Counted from the stretch's first letter, positions 52,495-61,663 are shown. The stretch is DNA of 64,000 nucleotides from Gordonia gummivorans (GCF_022513585.1 NZ_JAKWBF010000012.1:1-64000), one strand, 5' to 3'. Numbers and translations: made by a program. The notes: generated by a model not told the origin, from the sequence alone.

Positions 52495-53399
52495 CCGCAC
52501 CGCTCATCGTCGACGGCCTGCACAAACGCTATGGCGACCTGGTAGCCCTACAGGACATGACCTTTCACGTCGATCCCGGTGAGATCTTCGGATTCGTCGG
52601 CAGTAACGGGGCAGGCAAATCCACCACCATGCGGATCGTCCTCGGTGTGCTGTCCGCCGATGCCGGCGAGGTTCGGCTCGGGGATCGCCGCATCGACCTG
52701 CAACTCCGCCGACGCATCGGCTACATGCCCGAGGAGCGCGGACTGTATCCGAAGATGAAGGTGGGCGAACAACTTCGGTTCCTCGCCCGACTGCACGGCA
52801 TGACGCCGTCGGAGGCAGCCGACGCCGTGACACGGTGGACGCAGCGTCTCGGGGTCGGCGAAAGGGTCGACGACAACGTCGGCGACCTCAGCCTCGGCAA
52901 CCAGCAACGCGTCCAACTGGCCGCGGCACTCGTCCATGACCCCGACGTGCTGGTGCTCGACGAACCATTCTCCGGACTCGATCCGGTTGCCGTCGACGTG
53001 ATGAGCGACGTCCTCAAAGAGAAGGCCGCCGAGGGAATCCCGGTGATCTTCTCGTCGCACCAACTCGACCTCGTGCAGCGATTGTGCGACCGGGTGGGAA
53101 TCGTCGCCAAGGGACAGATGCGCGCCCTCGGCGCTGTCGACGCGCTTCGCGGGCGGGACGGTATGACGTTGGAGGTGATCGGCCCAAGGACCGACATCCG
53201 TTGGGCCGATGGAATTTCCGGCGTCCTCGATGCCGATTACTCCGACCAGCGCGACGGCCGTACCGTACTGCGGATCGATCCCGACGGCGTCGACGATCAG
53301 CAGATCCTGGCTGCCGCACTGCACCACGGTCCGGTGCACCGGTTCGCCACCTCCACCCCATCCCTCACCGAACTCTTCCGAGAGGTGGTGTCCGTATGA
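52491..53399 (+). CDS. ABC transporter ATP-binding protein
   Basis: 302 residues. Walker A GSNGAGKSTTMRI, Q-loop region GYMPEERGLYPKMKV, a signature variant DLSLGNQQRVQLAAAL (SLGNQ rather than LSGGQ), Walker B VLVLDEPFSGLDP and the switch His in FSSHQL are visible. A C-terminal extension of about 90 residues ends FREVVSV. It energises the downstream permease, as in NatA-type or Na+/drug export systems. Start GTG 52491, overlapping the upstream gene by 4 bp. Confidence 0.92.
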   Translation: MTAPLIVDGLHKRYGDLVALQDMTFHVDPGEIFGFVGSNGAGKSTTMRIVLGVLSADAGEVRLGDRRIDLQLRRRIGYMPEERGLYPKMKVGEQLRFLARLHGMTPSEAADAVTRWTQRLGVGERVDDNVGDLSLGNQQRVQLAAALVHDPDVLVLDEPFSGLDPVAVDVMSDVLKEKAAEGIPVIFSSHQLDLVQRLCDRVGIVAKGQMRALGAVDALRGRDGMTLEVIGPRTDIRWADGISGVLDADYSDQRDGRTVLRIDPDGVDDQQILAAALHHGPVHRFATSTPSLTELFREVVSV

Positions 53400-54604
53400 C
53401 GACCACGCACAGCATTTCCCCCGAAACCCGCGCGACGACGTCGATCGCTCTCATCGCCCAGCGGGAGATCACGACTCGCGTACGCACCAGGTCGTTTGTC
53501 GCCACGACCGCGATCCTCATGATCGTCATCATCGCGGGCCTCATCGTGTGGTCGGTCTTCAGCGGCGGCGGAGACTCCAAGGAACGAATCGGGTTGGTGG
53601 GCAACGACTCTACCCTGACCGCCGCGATCACCGCGGTCGGGGATCAGAGTGGCACACCGGTCACTGTGGTGACACTGGCGTCCACCGATCAGGCCCGTGA
53701 CCGGGTCGCCGACGGCGATCTGGAAGCCGTGGTCGTCACCGGGCCCAACTCGTCGTACACCCTGATCAGCAAGGACGGCATCGAGGAGTCGCTGTCCGGC
53801 GTCCTGCGCGGTGCGATCGCCCAGACCGAACTCGCTCGCGGTCTTGCCGCGCGCAACGTCGACGCCACAACACTGCCGCAGCCATCCATCTCGATGAGCG
53901 AGACCGAACCCGCGGACCCCGCCGTGGGGCAGCGGATCGTCGTCGCCATCGTCGGATCGATGCTGCTGATCACCGCCATCATGATGGGCGGCAACATGAT
54001 CGCCGTCGGCGTGGTCGAGGAGAAGACGTCGCGCATCGTCGAACTCCTGCTCGCCACGATCAAACCGCTGCACCTCATGTGGGGCAAGATCATCGGCATC
54101 GGGGTGGTCGCGCTCGGTCAGATGGTGTTGCTCGGAATCACCGCGCTCATCGCGGGCACGGCCACCGGCATGCTCACCATCGCGGGTACAGCACTCGGCA
54201 TGTTCGCCGCGGTACTGATCTGGTTCCTGCTCGGATTCGTGTTCTTCGCAACGCTGTACGCTGCCGCCGGGGCGATGGTGTCCCGACAGGAGGAAATCGG
54301 GTCGACGATCACGCCGCTGACGATCCTGTCCCTGGCCGTCATGTACTCGGGTATCTTCGGCATCCAGGCACTCGACTCGACGTTCATTCAGACGCTGTCC
54401 TGGATACCGCCGTTCAGCTCAGTGCTCATCCCGATCCGAATCGCCACCGGCGACACAGATCCGGTTCAGATCGTCGTCTCGCTGCTGCTGATGGTCGCGG
54501 CCTGCGTCATCGCCACCTGGCTGGCCGCCAAGGTGTACCAACGATCCATCCTCCGCACCGGATCGCGCGTCAAATGGGGTGAGGCACTGCGGCTGTCGCG
54601 GTGA
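53396..54604 (+). CDS. ABC transporter permease (NatB-like)
   Basis: 402 residues. One N-terminal transmembrane helix (SFVATTAILMIVIIAGLIVWS), an extracytoplasmic domain of about 130 residues, then five or six C-terminal helices with EEKTSRIVELLLATIKPLHLMWGK, the ABC-2/NatB signature. It forms the exporter with the ATPase, with which it overlaps by 4 bp (ATGA at 53396-53399). It probably exports a toxic compound or Na+; nothing in the locus decides which. The gene is convergent with photolyase, and repeat E2 lies between. Confidence 0.88.
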   Translation: MTTTHSISPETRATTSIALIAQREITTRVRTRSFVATTAILMIVIIAGLIVWSVFSGGGDSKERIGLVGNDSTLTAAITAVGDQSGTPVTVVTLASTDQARDRVADGDLEAVVVTGPNSSYTLISKDGIEESLSGVLRGAIAQTELARGLAARNVDATTLPQPSISMSETEPADPAVGQRIVVAIVGSMLLITAIMMGGNMIAVGVVEEKTSRIVELLLATIKPLHLMWGKIIGIGVVALGQMVLLGITALIAGTATGMLTIAGTALGMFAAVLIWFLLGFVFFATLYAAAGAMVSRQEEIGSTITPLTILSLAVMYSGIFGIQALDSTFIQTLSWIPPFSSVLIPIRIATGDTDPVQIVVSLLLMVAACVIATWLAAKVYQRSILRTGSRVKWGEALRLSR

Positions 54605-54643
54605 TGCATCCACTGCCGAGCGGTGCGAGTCCCCACTCGCCGG

Positions 54644-54742
54644 CTGAGGTGCGAGCCTGCGAGCCTCGAAGCCCCTGGTGAGATATGCGATGTCGTCTCA
54701 CCTGGCCTTCGAGGCTCCTCGCTGGCGCTCGTCGCACCTCAG
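54644..54742. repeat. Dispersed palindromic repeat E, copy E2
   Basis: Outer arms CTGAGGTGCGA (54644-54654) and TCGCACCTCAG (54732-54742) pair perfectly. Inner arms GAGCCTCGAAG and CTTCGAGGCTC, then GGTGAGA and TCTCACC, build a long interrupted stem. It lies between the convergent permease and photolyase genes. The remaining 140 bp to photolyase contain further short repeats (AGGCAGCGGA twice). Confidence 0.7.
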
Positions 54743-54880
54743 GCAGCGGAGGTTGGCTCCGTTCCCACGAATCCAGGCTCAGGCAGCGGAGCGCTCTCGC
54801 TTGCGCTCGCTTTAGGTCAGCAGCGGAATGGGCGGCGTGCGTTGTTTGGCGCAGCTTGCCGCTCCAACCAGCAGGGGTGG

Positions 54881-56179
54881 TCACAGAGAACGGTAGCGCC
54901 GCAGCGCCTCTTCGCGTTCGGCCTTGTGGTCGACGATGGGTTCGGGGTAGTCGGCGGTACCGACCTCGGGTACCCAGCGTGCGACGTACTCACCGTCGGG
55001 ATCGAACTTCTTGGCCTGTGTCTCCGGGTTGAACACCCGAAAGTACGGTGCCGCATCGGTTCCGGTGCCGGCCGCCCACTGCCAGCCGTGCTGGTTCGAT
55101 GCCATGTCGCCGTCGACGAGCTGGTCGAGGAACCAGCGGGCACCCCACCACCACGGCAGATGCAGGTCCTTCACCAGGAACGACGCCGTGATCATTCGAA
55201 CGCGGTTGTGCATGAAGCCGGTCTGCGCCAGTTGACGCATCCCGGCGTCGACGATCGGGAAGCCGGTGCGACCCTCCCGCCAGGCGTCGAATCGGCGTTC
55301 GGCGTCCTTGTCGGTGTCGAGATCGATGTCGTCGAATCCGCTGTTCCAGTTGTGCCACAGACTGCCCGGCCAGTGATACAGCACGTCGGCGTAGAAGTCC
55401 CGAAACGCCAGCTCGCGGAGATAGGCTGCGGCAGAAGGATTCCGCCCGTCGAGATCGGCGGCCATCGTGCGCGGATGGATGTTTCCGTACTTCAGGTAGA
55501 CCGACATCCGGCTGCTCGCGTCGAGATCGGGACGGTCACGGTCGGAGTCGTATCCGTCGAGATCCTCCGCCACGAACTCGTTCCACCGTGCACGCGCGGC
55601 GTCCTCCCCCGCAACCACGTCGATCTTCGTCGGGGACGCCGGCACGCGGATGCGACCCGACTTCCGAATATCGCTGGGATCGACAACGTCCGACGCCTCA
55701 AACGGACCCGCAGGCTTGCGCCAACCGTGCTCGCGCCACTGCCGGAAGAAGGGCGTGAACACCTTGTACGGTTCACCGTCGGACTTGGTGATGCGTCCCG
55801 GCGACACCAGATACGGCGACCCTAGCGACTCGAACGCCACGTCACCGAGTTCGCGCACGACGGCGTCGTCGCGCCTGCGCCCGAACGGCGAAAAGTCTTC
55901 GCTCACATGAACAGAACCGGCGTCTACCGACGCAACCAGCCGCGGGACCTCGACCTCCGGCCGGCCACGGACCACGAGCAAATTGCCGTCGAGCTTGGTG
56001 TTCAGCTCACGCAACGAGTCGAACAAGAACGCGAGGCGACGCTCGCCCGACGACTTCTCCAGCAGCGGGTCGAGGACGAAACAGACCAGGACACGACCAC
56101 GTTCGGCCGCGGCCACAGCCGCAGGAAGGTCGTCGAGCCGCAGGTCGCGGCGCAACCACAGGAGAGAAGTGTCAGACAC
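54881..56179 (-). CDS. phr: Deoxyribodipyrimidine photolyase (CPD class I)
   Basis: 432 residues. It begins SDTSLLWLRRDLRLDDLPA, the antenna domain, and has the FAD-binding C-terminal half with GFPIVDAGMRQLAQTGFMHNRVRMITASFLVKDLHLPWWWGARWF and DGDMASNQHGWQWAAGTGTDAAPYFRVFNP, typical of class I photolyases. It uses blue light to split cyclobutane pyrimidine dimers. The start is GTG 56179, overlapping the end of the FKBP gene by 8 bp. The upstream frame is open for 24 codons but lies inside FKBP. Confidence 0.93.
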   Translation of the reverse strand: MSDTSLLWLRRDLRLDDLPAAVAAAERGRVLVCFVLDPLLEKSSGERRLAFLFDSLRELNTKLDGNLLVVRGRPEVEVPRLVASVDAGSVHVSEDFSPFGRRRDDAVVRELGDVAFESLGSPYLVSPGRITKSDGEPYKVFTPFFRQWREHGWRKPAGPFEASDVVDPSDIRKSGRIRVPASPTKIDVVAGEDAARARWNEFVAEDLDGYDSDRDRPDLDASSRMSVYLKYGNIHPRTMAADLDGRNPSAAAYLRELAFRDFYADVLYHWPGSLWHNWNSGFDDIDLDTDKDAERRFDAWREGRTGFPIVDAGMRQLAQTGFMHNRVRMITASFLVKDLHLPWWWGARWFLDQLVDGDMASNQHGWQWAAGTGTDAAPYFRVFNPETQAKKFDPDGEYVARWVPEVGTADYPEPIVDHKAEREEALRRYRSL

Positions 56180-56537
56180 CCAGCAGGTCGATGACGAAGA
56201 CGAGAGTGCGCCCGGAGAGTCGGTGTCCGGCACCGGCAGGTCCGTAGGCAAGCTCCGGCGGCACCGTCAGCTGACGGCGCCCTCCGACCTTCATGCCGGG
56301 AATCCCTTCCTGCCATCCCGGAATCAGCCGGTCGAGCGGGAAGTTGGCCGACTGACCGCGATCCCAGGACGAATCGAACTCTTCACCGGACTCGAAGTCG
56401 ACTCCCACGTAATGGACGTCGACGATCCCACCACGCTGGGCCTCTTCACCGTCGCCGATCACCAGATCCTTGATGGTCAGCTCGGCGGGCGCGGGGCCGT
56501 CCTGGAATTCGACTTCGGGCTTTTCGGTACTGGTCAC
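56172..56537 (-). CDS. FKBP-type peptidyl-prolyl cis-trans isomerase
   Basis: 121 residues, a single FKBP domain. The fold begins DLVIGDGEEAQRGGIVDVHYVGV, followed by EFDSSWDRGQSANFPLDRLIPGWQEGIPGMKVGGRRQLTVPPELAYG, which holds the active-site aromatics, and ends LVFVIDLLGV. It speeds proline isomerisation in protein folding. GTG 56537 is preceded by AAGGAG with a 6-base gap. It is cotranscribed with photolyase (8-bp overlap) and follows citrate synthase, 45 bp away. Confidence 0.92.
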   Translation of the reverse strand: MTSTEKPEVEFQDGPAPAELTIKDLVIGDGEEAQRGGIVDVHYVGVDFESGEEFDSSWDRGQSANFPLDRLIPGWQEGIPGMKVGGRRQLTVPPELAYGPAGAGHRLSGRTLVFVIDLLGV

Positions 56538-56582
56538 TGGACTCTCCTTTGAGTCGTTCGGATCAGAGGTGCGCAGGACGCG

Positions 56583-57905
56583 TCAGCGGTCACCCATGGA
56601 GACGTAGTCGCGTTCGGTGTAACCGGTGTAGAGCTGGCGCGGACGGCCGATCTTGCCGGCGGGATCCTGATTCATCTCGCGCCAGTGCGCGATCCACCCG
56701 GGCAGACGTCCGAGTGCGAACAGCACGGTGAACATGCGCGTCGGGAATCCCATGGCGCGGTAGATGACCCCGGTGTAGAAGTCCACGTTCGGGTACAGCT
56801 TGCGTTCGATGAAGTAGTCGTCGGACAGCGCGACCTCTTCGAGGCCCTTGGCGATGTCGAGCAGATCGTCCTGCACGCCAAGGGATTCCAGGATCGTGTC
56901 GGCGGTCTTCTTCACGATCGCGGCACGCGGATCATAGTTCTTGTACACGCGGTGACCGAAGCCCATCAGCTTGACGCCGGCTTCTTTGTTCTTGACCTTG
57001 GTCATGAACTCCTTGGTGTCACCACCGGAAGCCTTGATGTCGTCCAGCATTTCGAGCACGGCCTGGTTGGCGCCGCCGTGCAGCGGACCCCAGAGTGCGT
57101 TGATGCCGCCGGAGATCGAGGTGAACAGGTTGGCCTGCGACGAGCCGACCAGACGCACCGTCGACGTCGAGCAGTTCTGCTCGTGATCGGCGTGCAGGAT
57201 GAACAGCATGTCGAGGGCCTTGGCGACCTCGGGATTGACCTCGTAGGGCTCGGCCGGGAAGCCGAAGGTCATCCGCAGGAAGTTCTCGACCAGGCTCAGC
57301 GAGTTGTCCGGGTAGAGGAACGGCTGGCCCGACGACTTCTTGAAGGCGTAAGCAGCAATGGTCGGGAGCTTGGCCAGAAGACGGATCGTCGACAACTCGA
57401 CCTGCTCCGGATCCTTCGGGTCGAGCGAGTCCTGGTAGTAGGCGCTCAGTGCGTTCACCGCACTCGAGAGCACCGGCATCGGATGCGCGTTGCGCGGGAA
57501 TCCGTCGAAGAACCGCTTGAGGTCCTCGTGCAGCAACGTGTGGCGCTGGATTTTGGTGGTGAACTCTTCGAGCTGCGACGGCGTCGGGAGCTCACCGTAG
57601 ATGAGCAGGTAGCTGACCTCGATGAAGGTCGAACTCTCGGCCAGCTGCTCGATCGGGATTCCGCGATAGCGCAGGATGCCCACGTCGCCGTCGATGTAGG
57701 TGATCGCAGACTTGGTCGACGCAGTGTTGACGAAACCACCGTCGAACGTGGTCAGGCCGGTCTCGGCGAGGAACTTTCCGAGTGCGACGGAGTCGCTGCC
57801 CTCGGTGGCCTTCAGGATCGGCAGCTCCAGCTGTCCACCGGGGTAGGTGACGGTTGCTGATGCGGTGTCGGATGCCTGGTCGGCTGGGACTGTTTCAGCA
57901 GACAC
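56583..57905 (-). CDS. gltA: Citrate synthase (GltA2 type)
   Basis: 440 residues, type II citrate synthase. Active-site motifs are ALWGPLHGGANQAVLEML and MGFGHRVYKNYDPRA, with the catalytic His of HGGAN and the Asp of FYTGVIYRAMGFP region. It follows mycobacterial GltA2 over most of its length. It condenses oxaloacetate and acetyl-CoA. GTG 57905 is supported by AAAGGGG five bases upstream; ATG at 57953 would add 16 residues without similarity. It is the first gene of a unit with FKBP and photolyase and is 60 bp from the sugar kinase. Confidence 0.93.
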   Translation of the reverse strand: MSAETVPADQASDTASATVTYPGGQLELPILKATEGSDSVALGKFLAETGLTTFDGGFVNTASTKSAITYIDGDVGILRYRGIPIEQLAESSTFIEVSYLLIYGELPTPSQLEEFTTKIQRHTLLHEDLKRFFDGFPRNAHPMPVLSSAVNALSAYYQDSLDPKDPEQVELSTIRLLAKLPTIAAYAFKKSSGQPFLYPDNSLSLVENFLRMTFGFPAEPYEVNPEVAKALDMLFILHADHEQNCSTSTVRLVGSSQANLFTSISGGINALWGPLHGGANQAVLEMLDDIKASGGDTKEFMTKVKNKEAGVKLMGFGHRVYKNYDPRAAIVKKTADTILESLGVQDDLLDIAKGLEEVALSDDYFIERKLYPNVDFYTGVIYRAMGFPTRMFTVLFALGRLPGWIAHWREMNQDPAGKIGRPRQLYTGYTERDYVSMGDR

Positions 57906-57965
57906 ACGAACCCCTTTGCTCAGGTCAGAGTTGACGATGTCCGGGTGGGACATACAGGTATAAAC

Positions 57966-58913
57966 CTAGTCGCTTCTGAGCTCGCTCGCCCACGGAGGGT
58001 CCGCGCCCGGGCGGGTGACGGTCACCGCAGCGACGTGAACTGCGAATTCGGCGACGCTGCGCCACTGTTCGGACCCCAGCGAACCGACGGCTGCGGGAGT
58101 GAGCGCGCCGAGCCGGTCGAGCCCGTGCAGGACGCCGCCCATGATGCTGTCGCCGGCCCCGATGGTGTCGACGACGTCGACCTCGGGCGCAGACACTGTC
58201 ACGGTGTCGCCGGCGGTCCGGATGCTCAGGCCGTCGGCTCCGGCGGTGGTCACGACCGCGGTGACCCCGTTGTCGATCCAGTCCTGCGCACCACTTCCAT
58301 CGGTCCCGGACGCCAGGAACGCGGCGTCCTCGTCGGATAGTTTCACGACGTCGACGAAGGGCATCCAGGCCCGGAACCTGCGGCGATAGGCGTCGGCGTC
58401 GTCGATCACGGCCGCGCGGATGTTCGGGTCGAGGGCCACCAGCCGACCGTCGTCGTGGCAACGGCGCAGCAGGTTCTCGTACACCGTCGCGCCCGGCTCC
58501 AACACCAGCGAGAGCGTGCCGAAACAAACGGCGGCAACGGTCGCCGGCAACGAACCCGGGTCGCCGACCGCACGATCCGCGGTGCCCCCGACGTAGAACG
58601 AGTAGTGCGCAGCACCATCGTCACCGATCGTCGCCAGCGCGAGTGAGGTGGGCTCGTCGCGGCGCTGGACGAACGCGGTTCCCACGCCACTGGCCTGGAG
58701 GGCGTCGAGGATTGCGGTGCCATATGTGTCCGACGACACCGCTGAGAGAAACGACACCGCACTGCCCAGCCGACCGAGCGTCACCGCAACGTTGAACGGG
58801 CCGCCCCCGAGTGCGGGCTGCAGCGGCGACAGGGGGCGCCCCGACCCACGTGCCACGCGATCGGTCGCCACGACGTCGACCAGCGCCTCACCGCAGACGA
58901 CGATCTCCCTCAT
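57966..58913 (-). CDS. PfkB-family sugar kinase (fructokinase-like)
   Basis: 315 residues. The first PfkB signature is VCGEALVDVV with GGGPFNVAVTLGRLG, and the second, near the C-terminus, is DTIGAGDSIMGGVLHGL, which holds the catalytic Asp (GAGD). The size and motifs fit ribokinase/fructokinase; sugar specificity is undetermined. The ATG at 58913 (MREIVVCGEALV) agrees with the family start; the long upstream frame is antisense to the pxpB region. It is divergent from pxpB, 88 bp apart. Confidence 0.87.
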   Translation of the reverse strand: MREIVVCGEALVDVVATDRVARGSGRPLSPLQPALGGGPFNVAVTLGRLGSAVSFLSAVSSDTYGTAILDALQASGVGTAFVQRRDEPTSLALATIGDDGAAHYSFYVGGTADRAVGDPGSLPATVAAVCFGTLSLVLEPGATVYENLLRRCHDDGRLVALDPNIRAAVIDDADAYRRRFRAWMPFVDVVKLSDEDAAFLASGTDGSGAQDWIDNGVTAVVTTAGADGLSIRTAGDTVTVSAPEVDVVDTIGAGDSIMGGVLHGLDRLGALTPAAVGSLGSEQWRSVAEFAVHVAAVTVTRPGADPPWASELRSD

Positions 58914-59000
58914 CGAGCCATCCGATCGACGCATGTCACGGGCCCAGTGTGCCACTGCGTGATACCCGCTCGGGGCGTTCCACGCCGGTAGGCTCGGTTC

Positions 59001-59654
59001 ATGCGGGAGTTGCCGGCCGGTCACGACGCGGTGGTGCTCGATTTCGCGCTCGACGAGTCGCCCACCGACGCTGTTCTGGCTGCGGTGTCGGCACTGCGGG
59101 CGGCCATCGAGGCGGGCGGGCTCGTCCACGTCACCGACGTGATCCCCAGCGCCCATACGGTCGTGGTGCAGGCAACCCCGGGACGCGGCATCGATGTGCT
59201 GGGAGTTCATCGGGCGCTGCGATCGGGTCGCGCGCGGGATGATCCCGCGCGAGCGCCGGCCGAGGTCGAGATCCCGGTGATCTACGACGGCGACGACATC
59301 GACGACGTGGCACGGTTGCTCGACACCTCCGCCGAGGAGGTGGGCCGATTGCACCGCGACACCTCCTGGCGAGTCCAATTCATGGGCTTCGCACCGGGTT
59401 TCGGATATCTGGTAGCGGCGGGTCCGGCGTCGGACCCGTTTGCCACCGTCGGTCGGCGCTCCGAGCCGCGCACGCGGGTACCCGAGGGGGCGGTCGCGAT
59501 CGCCGCAGGCTACAGCGCCGTCTACCCCCGGCAGAGCCCGGGTGGCTGGCAATTGTTGGGCCGCACAGAAATTGCGCTCTGGGATCAGACCGCGACGCCG
59601 CCCGCGCTGCTGGCGCCGGGCACGATCGTCCGGTTCGTCGAGGCCCGCACATGA
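59001..59654 (+). CDS. pxpB: 5-oxoprolinase subunit B (PxpB, KipI family)
   Basis: 217 residues. Visible are VIPSAHTVVV, EIPVIYDGDDIDDVA, the FMGFAPGFGYL motif and RTRVPEGAVAIAAGYSAVYPRQSPGGWQLLGRT, all diagnostic of PxpB (formerly KipI). With PxpC and PxpA it forms the ATP-dependent 5-oxoprolinase that recycles pyroglutamate to glutamate. ATG at 59001. It overlaps pxpC by 4 bp (ATGA). PxpA is not in the window. Confidence 0.9.
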   Translation: MRELPAGHDAVVLDFALDESPTDAVLAAVSALRAAIEAGGLVHVTDVIPSAHTVVVQATPGRGIDVLGVHRALRSGRARDDPARAPAEVEIPVIYDGDDIDDVARLLDTSAEEVGRLHRDTSWRVQFMGFAPGFGYLVAAGPASDPFATVGRRSEPRTRVPEGAVAIAAGYSAVYPRQSPGGWQLLGRTEIALWDQTATPPALLAPGTIVRFVEART

Positions 59655-60523
59655 CGGTCGTGACCGTCGTCGCCACCGGACCGCTGGCGACGATCCAGGA
59701 CCTCGGCCGTCCCGGGTACGCACATCTCGGGGTGCCCGGTTCCGGCGGCGCCGACCGCGCCGCGCTCACCCTGGCCAATCGCCTTGTGGGCAACCGCATC
59801 TCGGCGGCGGCCGTCGAGTCGACCTTCGGCGGGTTGCGGTTGCGCGCCGACACCGACGTCCTGGTGGCGGTGACCGGCGCAGAGGCCACCGTGCGCCTCG
59901 CGGGCACGCCGGTCGGGCTCGCCGCCGGCATCGTGTTGCGCGCCGGGGCCGAACTGACCGTCGACCCACCGACGTGGGGATGCCGCAACTACCTCGCGGT
60001 CCGCGGCGGCTTCGACGTGCCGGCGGTCCTCGGCTCGCGGTCCACCGATGTGCTGTCGGGTTTGGGTCCCGACGCGCTGGCCGCCGGCGACCGGCTGCCG
60101 GTCGGCACGGACGCCGGCGAGTGGCCGGAGGTGTCGTCGGCGCCGCGGGACTCCACACACGCAGCGGTGCCAGTACTCATCTGCTCCCCCGGTCCGCGCA
60201 CCAGCCACGTCGCAGAACCCGCCGCGCTGTTCACGGGGCGCTGGGAAGTGGGAGCGGAGAGTAACCGCGTGGGCGTCCGGCTCGGCCGAATTCAGAACTC
60301 CGACGAGCCGTTGATCACACATCGTCCGGACGCCGAGGAACTGCGATCCGAGGGCATCGTGCACGGATCGGTCCAGGTCCCGCCCAACGGGCGGCCGGTC
60401 ATCTTCCTCGCCGATCACCCGGTGACCGGCGGCTATCCGGTGATCGCGGTCCTCGACGCCGCGTCGATCGATCTCGCGGCGCAGCTGGTCCCTGGTTCGA
60501 CGATCCGGTTCCGACGACGCTGA
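59651..60523 (+). CDS. pxpC: 5-oxoprolinase subunit C (PxpC, KipA family)
   Basis: 290 residues. It begins VTVVATGPLATIQDLGRPGYAHLGVPGSGGADRAAL and has VRGGFDVPAVLGSRSTDVLSGLG, then SNRVGVRLG, SEGIVHGSVQVPPNGRPVIFLADHPVTGGYPV, the usual PxpC order. It is the partner of PxpB, with which it overlaps by 4 bp. It is followed by an operator-like repeat and the DUF2236 oxygenase 46 bp downstream on the same strand, a separate unit because of that repeat. Confidence 0.9.
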   Translation: MTVVTVVATGPLATIQDLGRPGYAHLGVPGSGGADRAALTLANRLVGNRISAAAVESTFGGLRLRADTDVLVAVTGAEATVRLAGTPVGLAAGIVLRAGAELTVDPPTWGCRNYLAVRGGFDVPAVLGSRSTDVLSGLGPDALAAGDRLPVGTDAGEWPEVSSAPRDSTHAAVPVLICSPGPRTSHVAEPAALFTGRWEVGAESNRVGVRLGRIQNSDEPLITHRPDAEELRSEGIVHGSVQVPPNGRPVIFLADHPVTGGYPVIAVLDAASIDLAAQLVPGSTIRFRRR

Positions 60524-60544
60524 CCCGGCTCGTTGACACCTGAT

Positions 60545-60570
60545 TGAGACGAACATAAACTTTCGTCTCA
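60545..60570. promoter_or_regulatory. Inverted repeat overlapping the oxygenase start codon
   Basis: TGAGACGAA-n8-TTCGTCTCA, perfect 9-bp arms; its last base is the A of the ATG start of the next gene. The size and symmetry suit a TetR-type operator, yet no regulator gene is adjacent in the window. Confidence 0.55.
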
Positions 60571-61646
60571 TGACCGAGCTTCTCAACGACTCCGCGGCCA
60601 CCTGCCCGATGCACCACATGGACGACGAGGGCTCGATTGGTGCCGACACGATCGCCACCACCGGCGCCAAGAACACCAGCGAGTACCCGCCCTTGGGTCC
60701 CGACTCCCTCACCTGGCAGATCTGGGGCACCTGGACCGGCATGTTCCAGGGACTGTGGGCCGGTTCGATGCAGAACATGCACCCCAAGCTCGGCGCCGCC
60801 GTCTGGGACCACTCGGACTTTTTCGGCGAACGCTGGCAGCGCCTGATGCGGTCGCTGTATCCCATCAGCGGCGTCGTCTTCGACAGCGTGGCCGGCGCGG
60901 AGACCGGGCACGAGGTGCGTGACTACCATCGCGAGATCAAGGGCACGATGCCCGACGGCTCGCGCTACCACGCTCTCGATCCCGACGTCTTCTACTGGGC
61001 ACATGCAACCTTCTGGTACGGCAACGTCCGCCTCTGCGAGCGGTTCGGTCCGTGGCTCACCGAGGACCAGAAGCGGCAACTGTTCGAGGAGTCCAAGGCC
61101 TGGTACGCCCAGTACGGCGTGTCCATGCGCCCGGTCCCGGAAACCTACGAGGACTTCCTCGAGTACTGGGACCACATGTGCCGCAACGTTCTTCGCGACC
61201 ACGAGTCGGTTCGGGTGGTCCTCGACATCTCCGTGCTCCCGCCGCCGCCGTTCCTGTCGTTCATCCCCGACGGCATCTGGCACAAGTTCATGGTGCCCAC
61301 CAATCAGCGGTTCTTCACCTGGCTGACCACCGGCTTCTACGACGAGTCGATCCGCGAGATGATGAACCTGCCGTGGACCGAGCGCGACGAGCGACGTTTC
61401 CGGCTGCTGGGCAAGGTCGTCAACCTCGTGATGCACCGCCTGACCCCGAAACGCTATCTGCGCCATCCTCGTCCGCGTGACGCCTGGGATCGGGTCAGCG
61501 GCCGCGTCGCCAAGGACGCTCCGCTGGTGCAGACACCGGCGCGCAACCTGCCGCCGGAGAACGAACGCGACAATCCGATGCATTACTGCCCGGTCGGCGC
61601 CGCCCGGCGGGCCACCTACCCGGGCCATGTCAGCGAAACCCGTTGA
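60570..61646 (+). CDS. Oxygenase of the MpaB/Lcp-like DUF2236 family
   Basis: 358 residues of the DUF2236 family, which also contains Lcp. Typical parts are LGPDSLTWQIWGTWTGMFQGLWAG at the N-terminus, HPKLGAAVWDHSDFFGERWQRLMRS and YHALDPDVFYWAHATFWYGN in the middle, then HHMCRN-type helices and a Cys/His-rich C-terminus (HYCPVGAARR). There is no Tat signal, so it is intracellular, unlike Lcp. It probably is a haem- or non-haem-iron oxidase of unknown substrate. ATG at 60570 is set by the operator-like repeat. Its stop codon is followed by repeat C2. Confidence 0.78.
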   Translation: MTELLNDSAATCPMHHMDDEGSIGADTIATTGAKNTSEYPPLGPDSLTWQIWGTWTGMFQGLWAGSMQNMHPKLGAAVWDHSDFFGERWQRLMRSLYPISGVVFDSVAGAETGHEVRDYHREIKGTMPDGSRYHALDPDVFYWAHATFWYGNVRLCERFGPWLTEDQKRQLFEESKAWYAQYGVSMRPVPETYEDFLEYWDHMCRNVLRDHESVRVVLDISVLPPPPFLSFIPDGIWHKFMVPTNQRFFTWLTTGFYDESIREMMNLPWTERDERRFRLLGKVVNLVMHRLTPKRYLRHPRPRDAWDRVSGRVAKDAPLVQTPARNLPPENERDNPMHYCPVGAARRATYPGHVSETR

Positions 61647-61663
61647 TGTCGGCCCGGCGGAGG

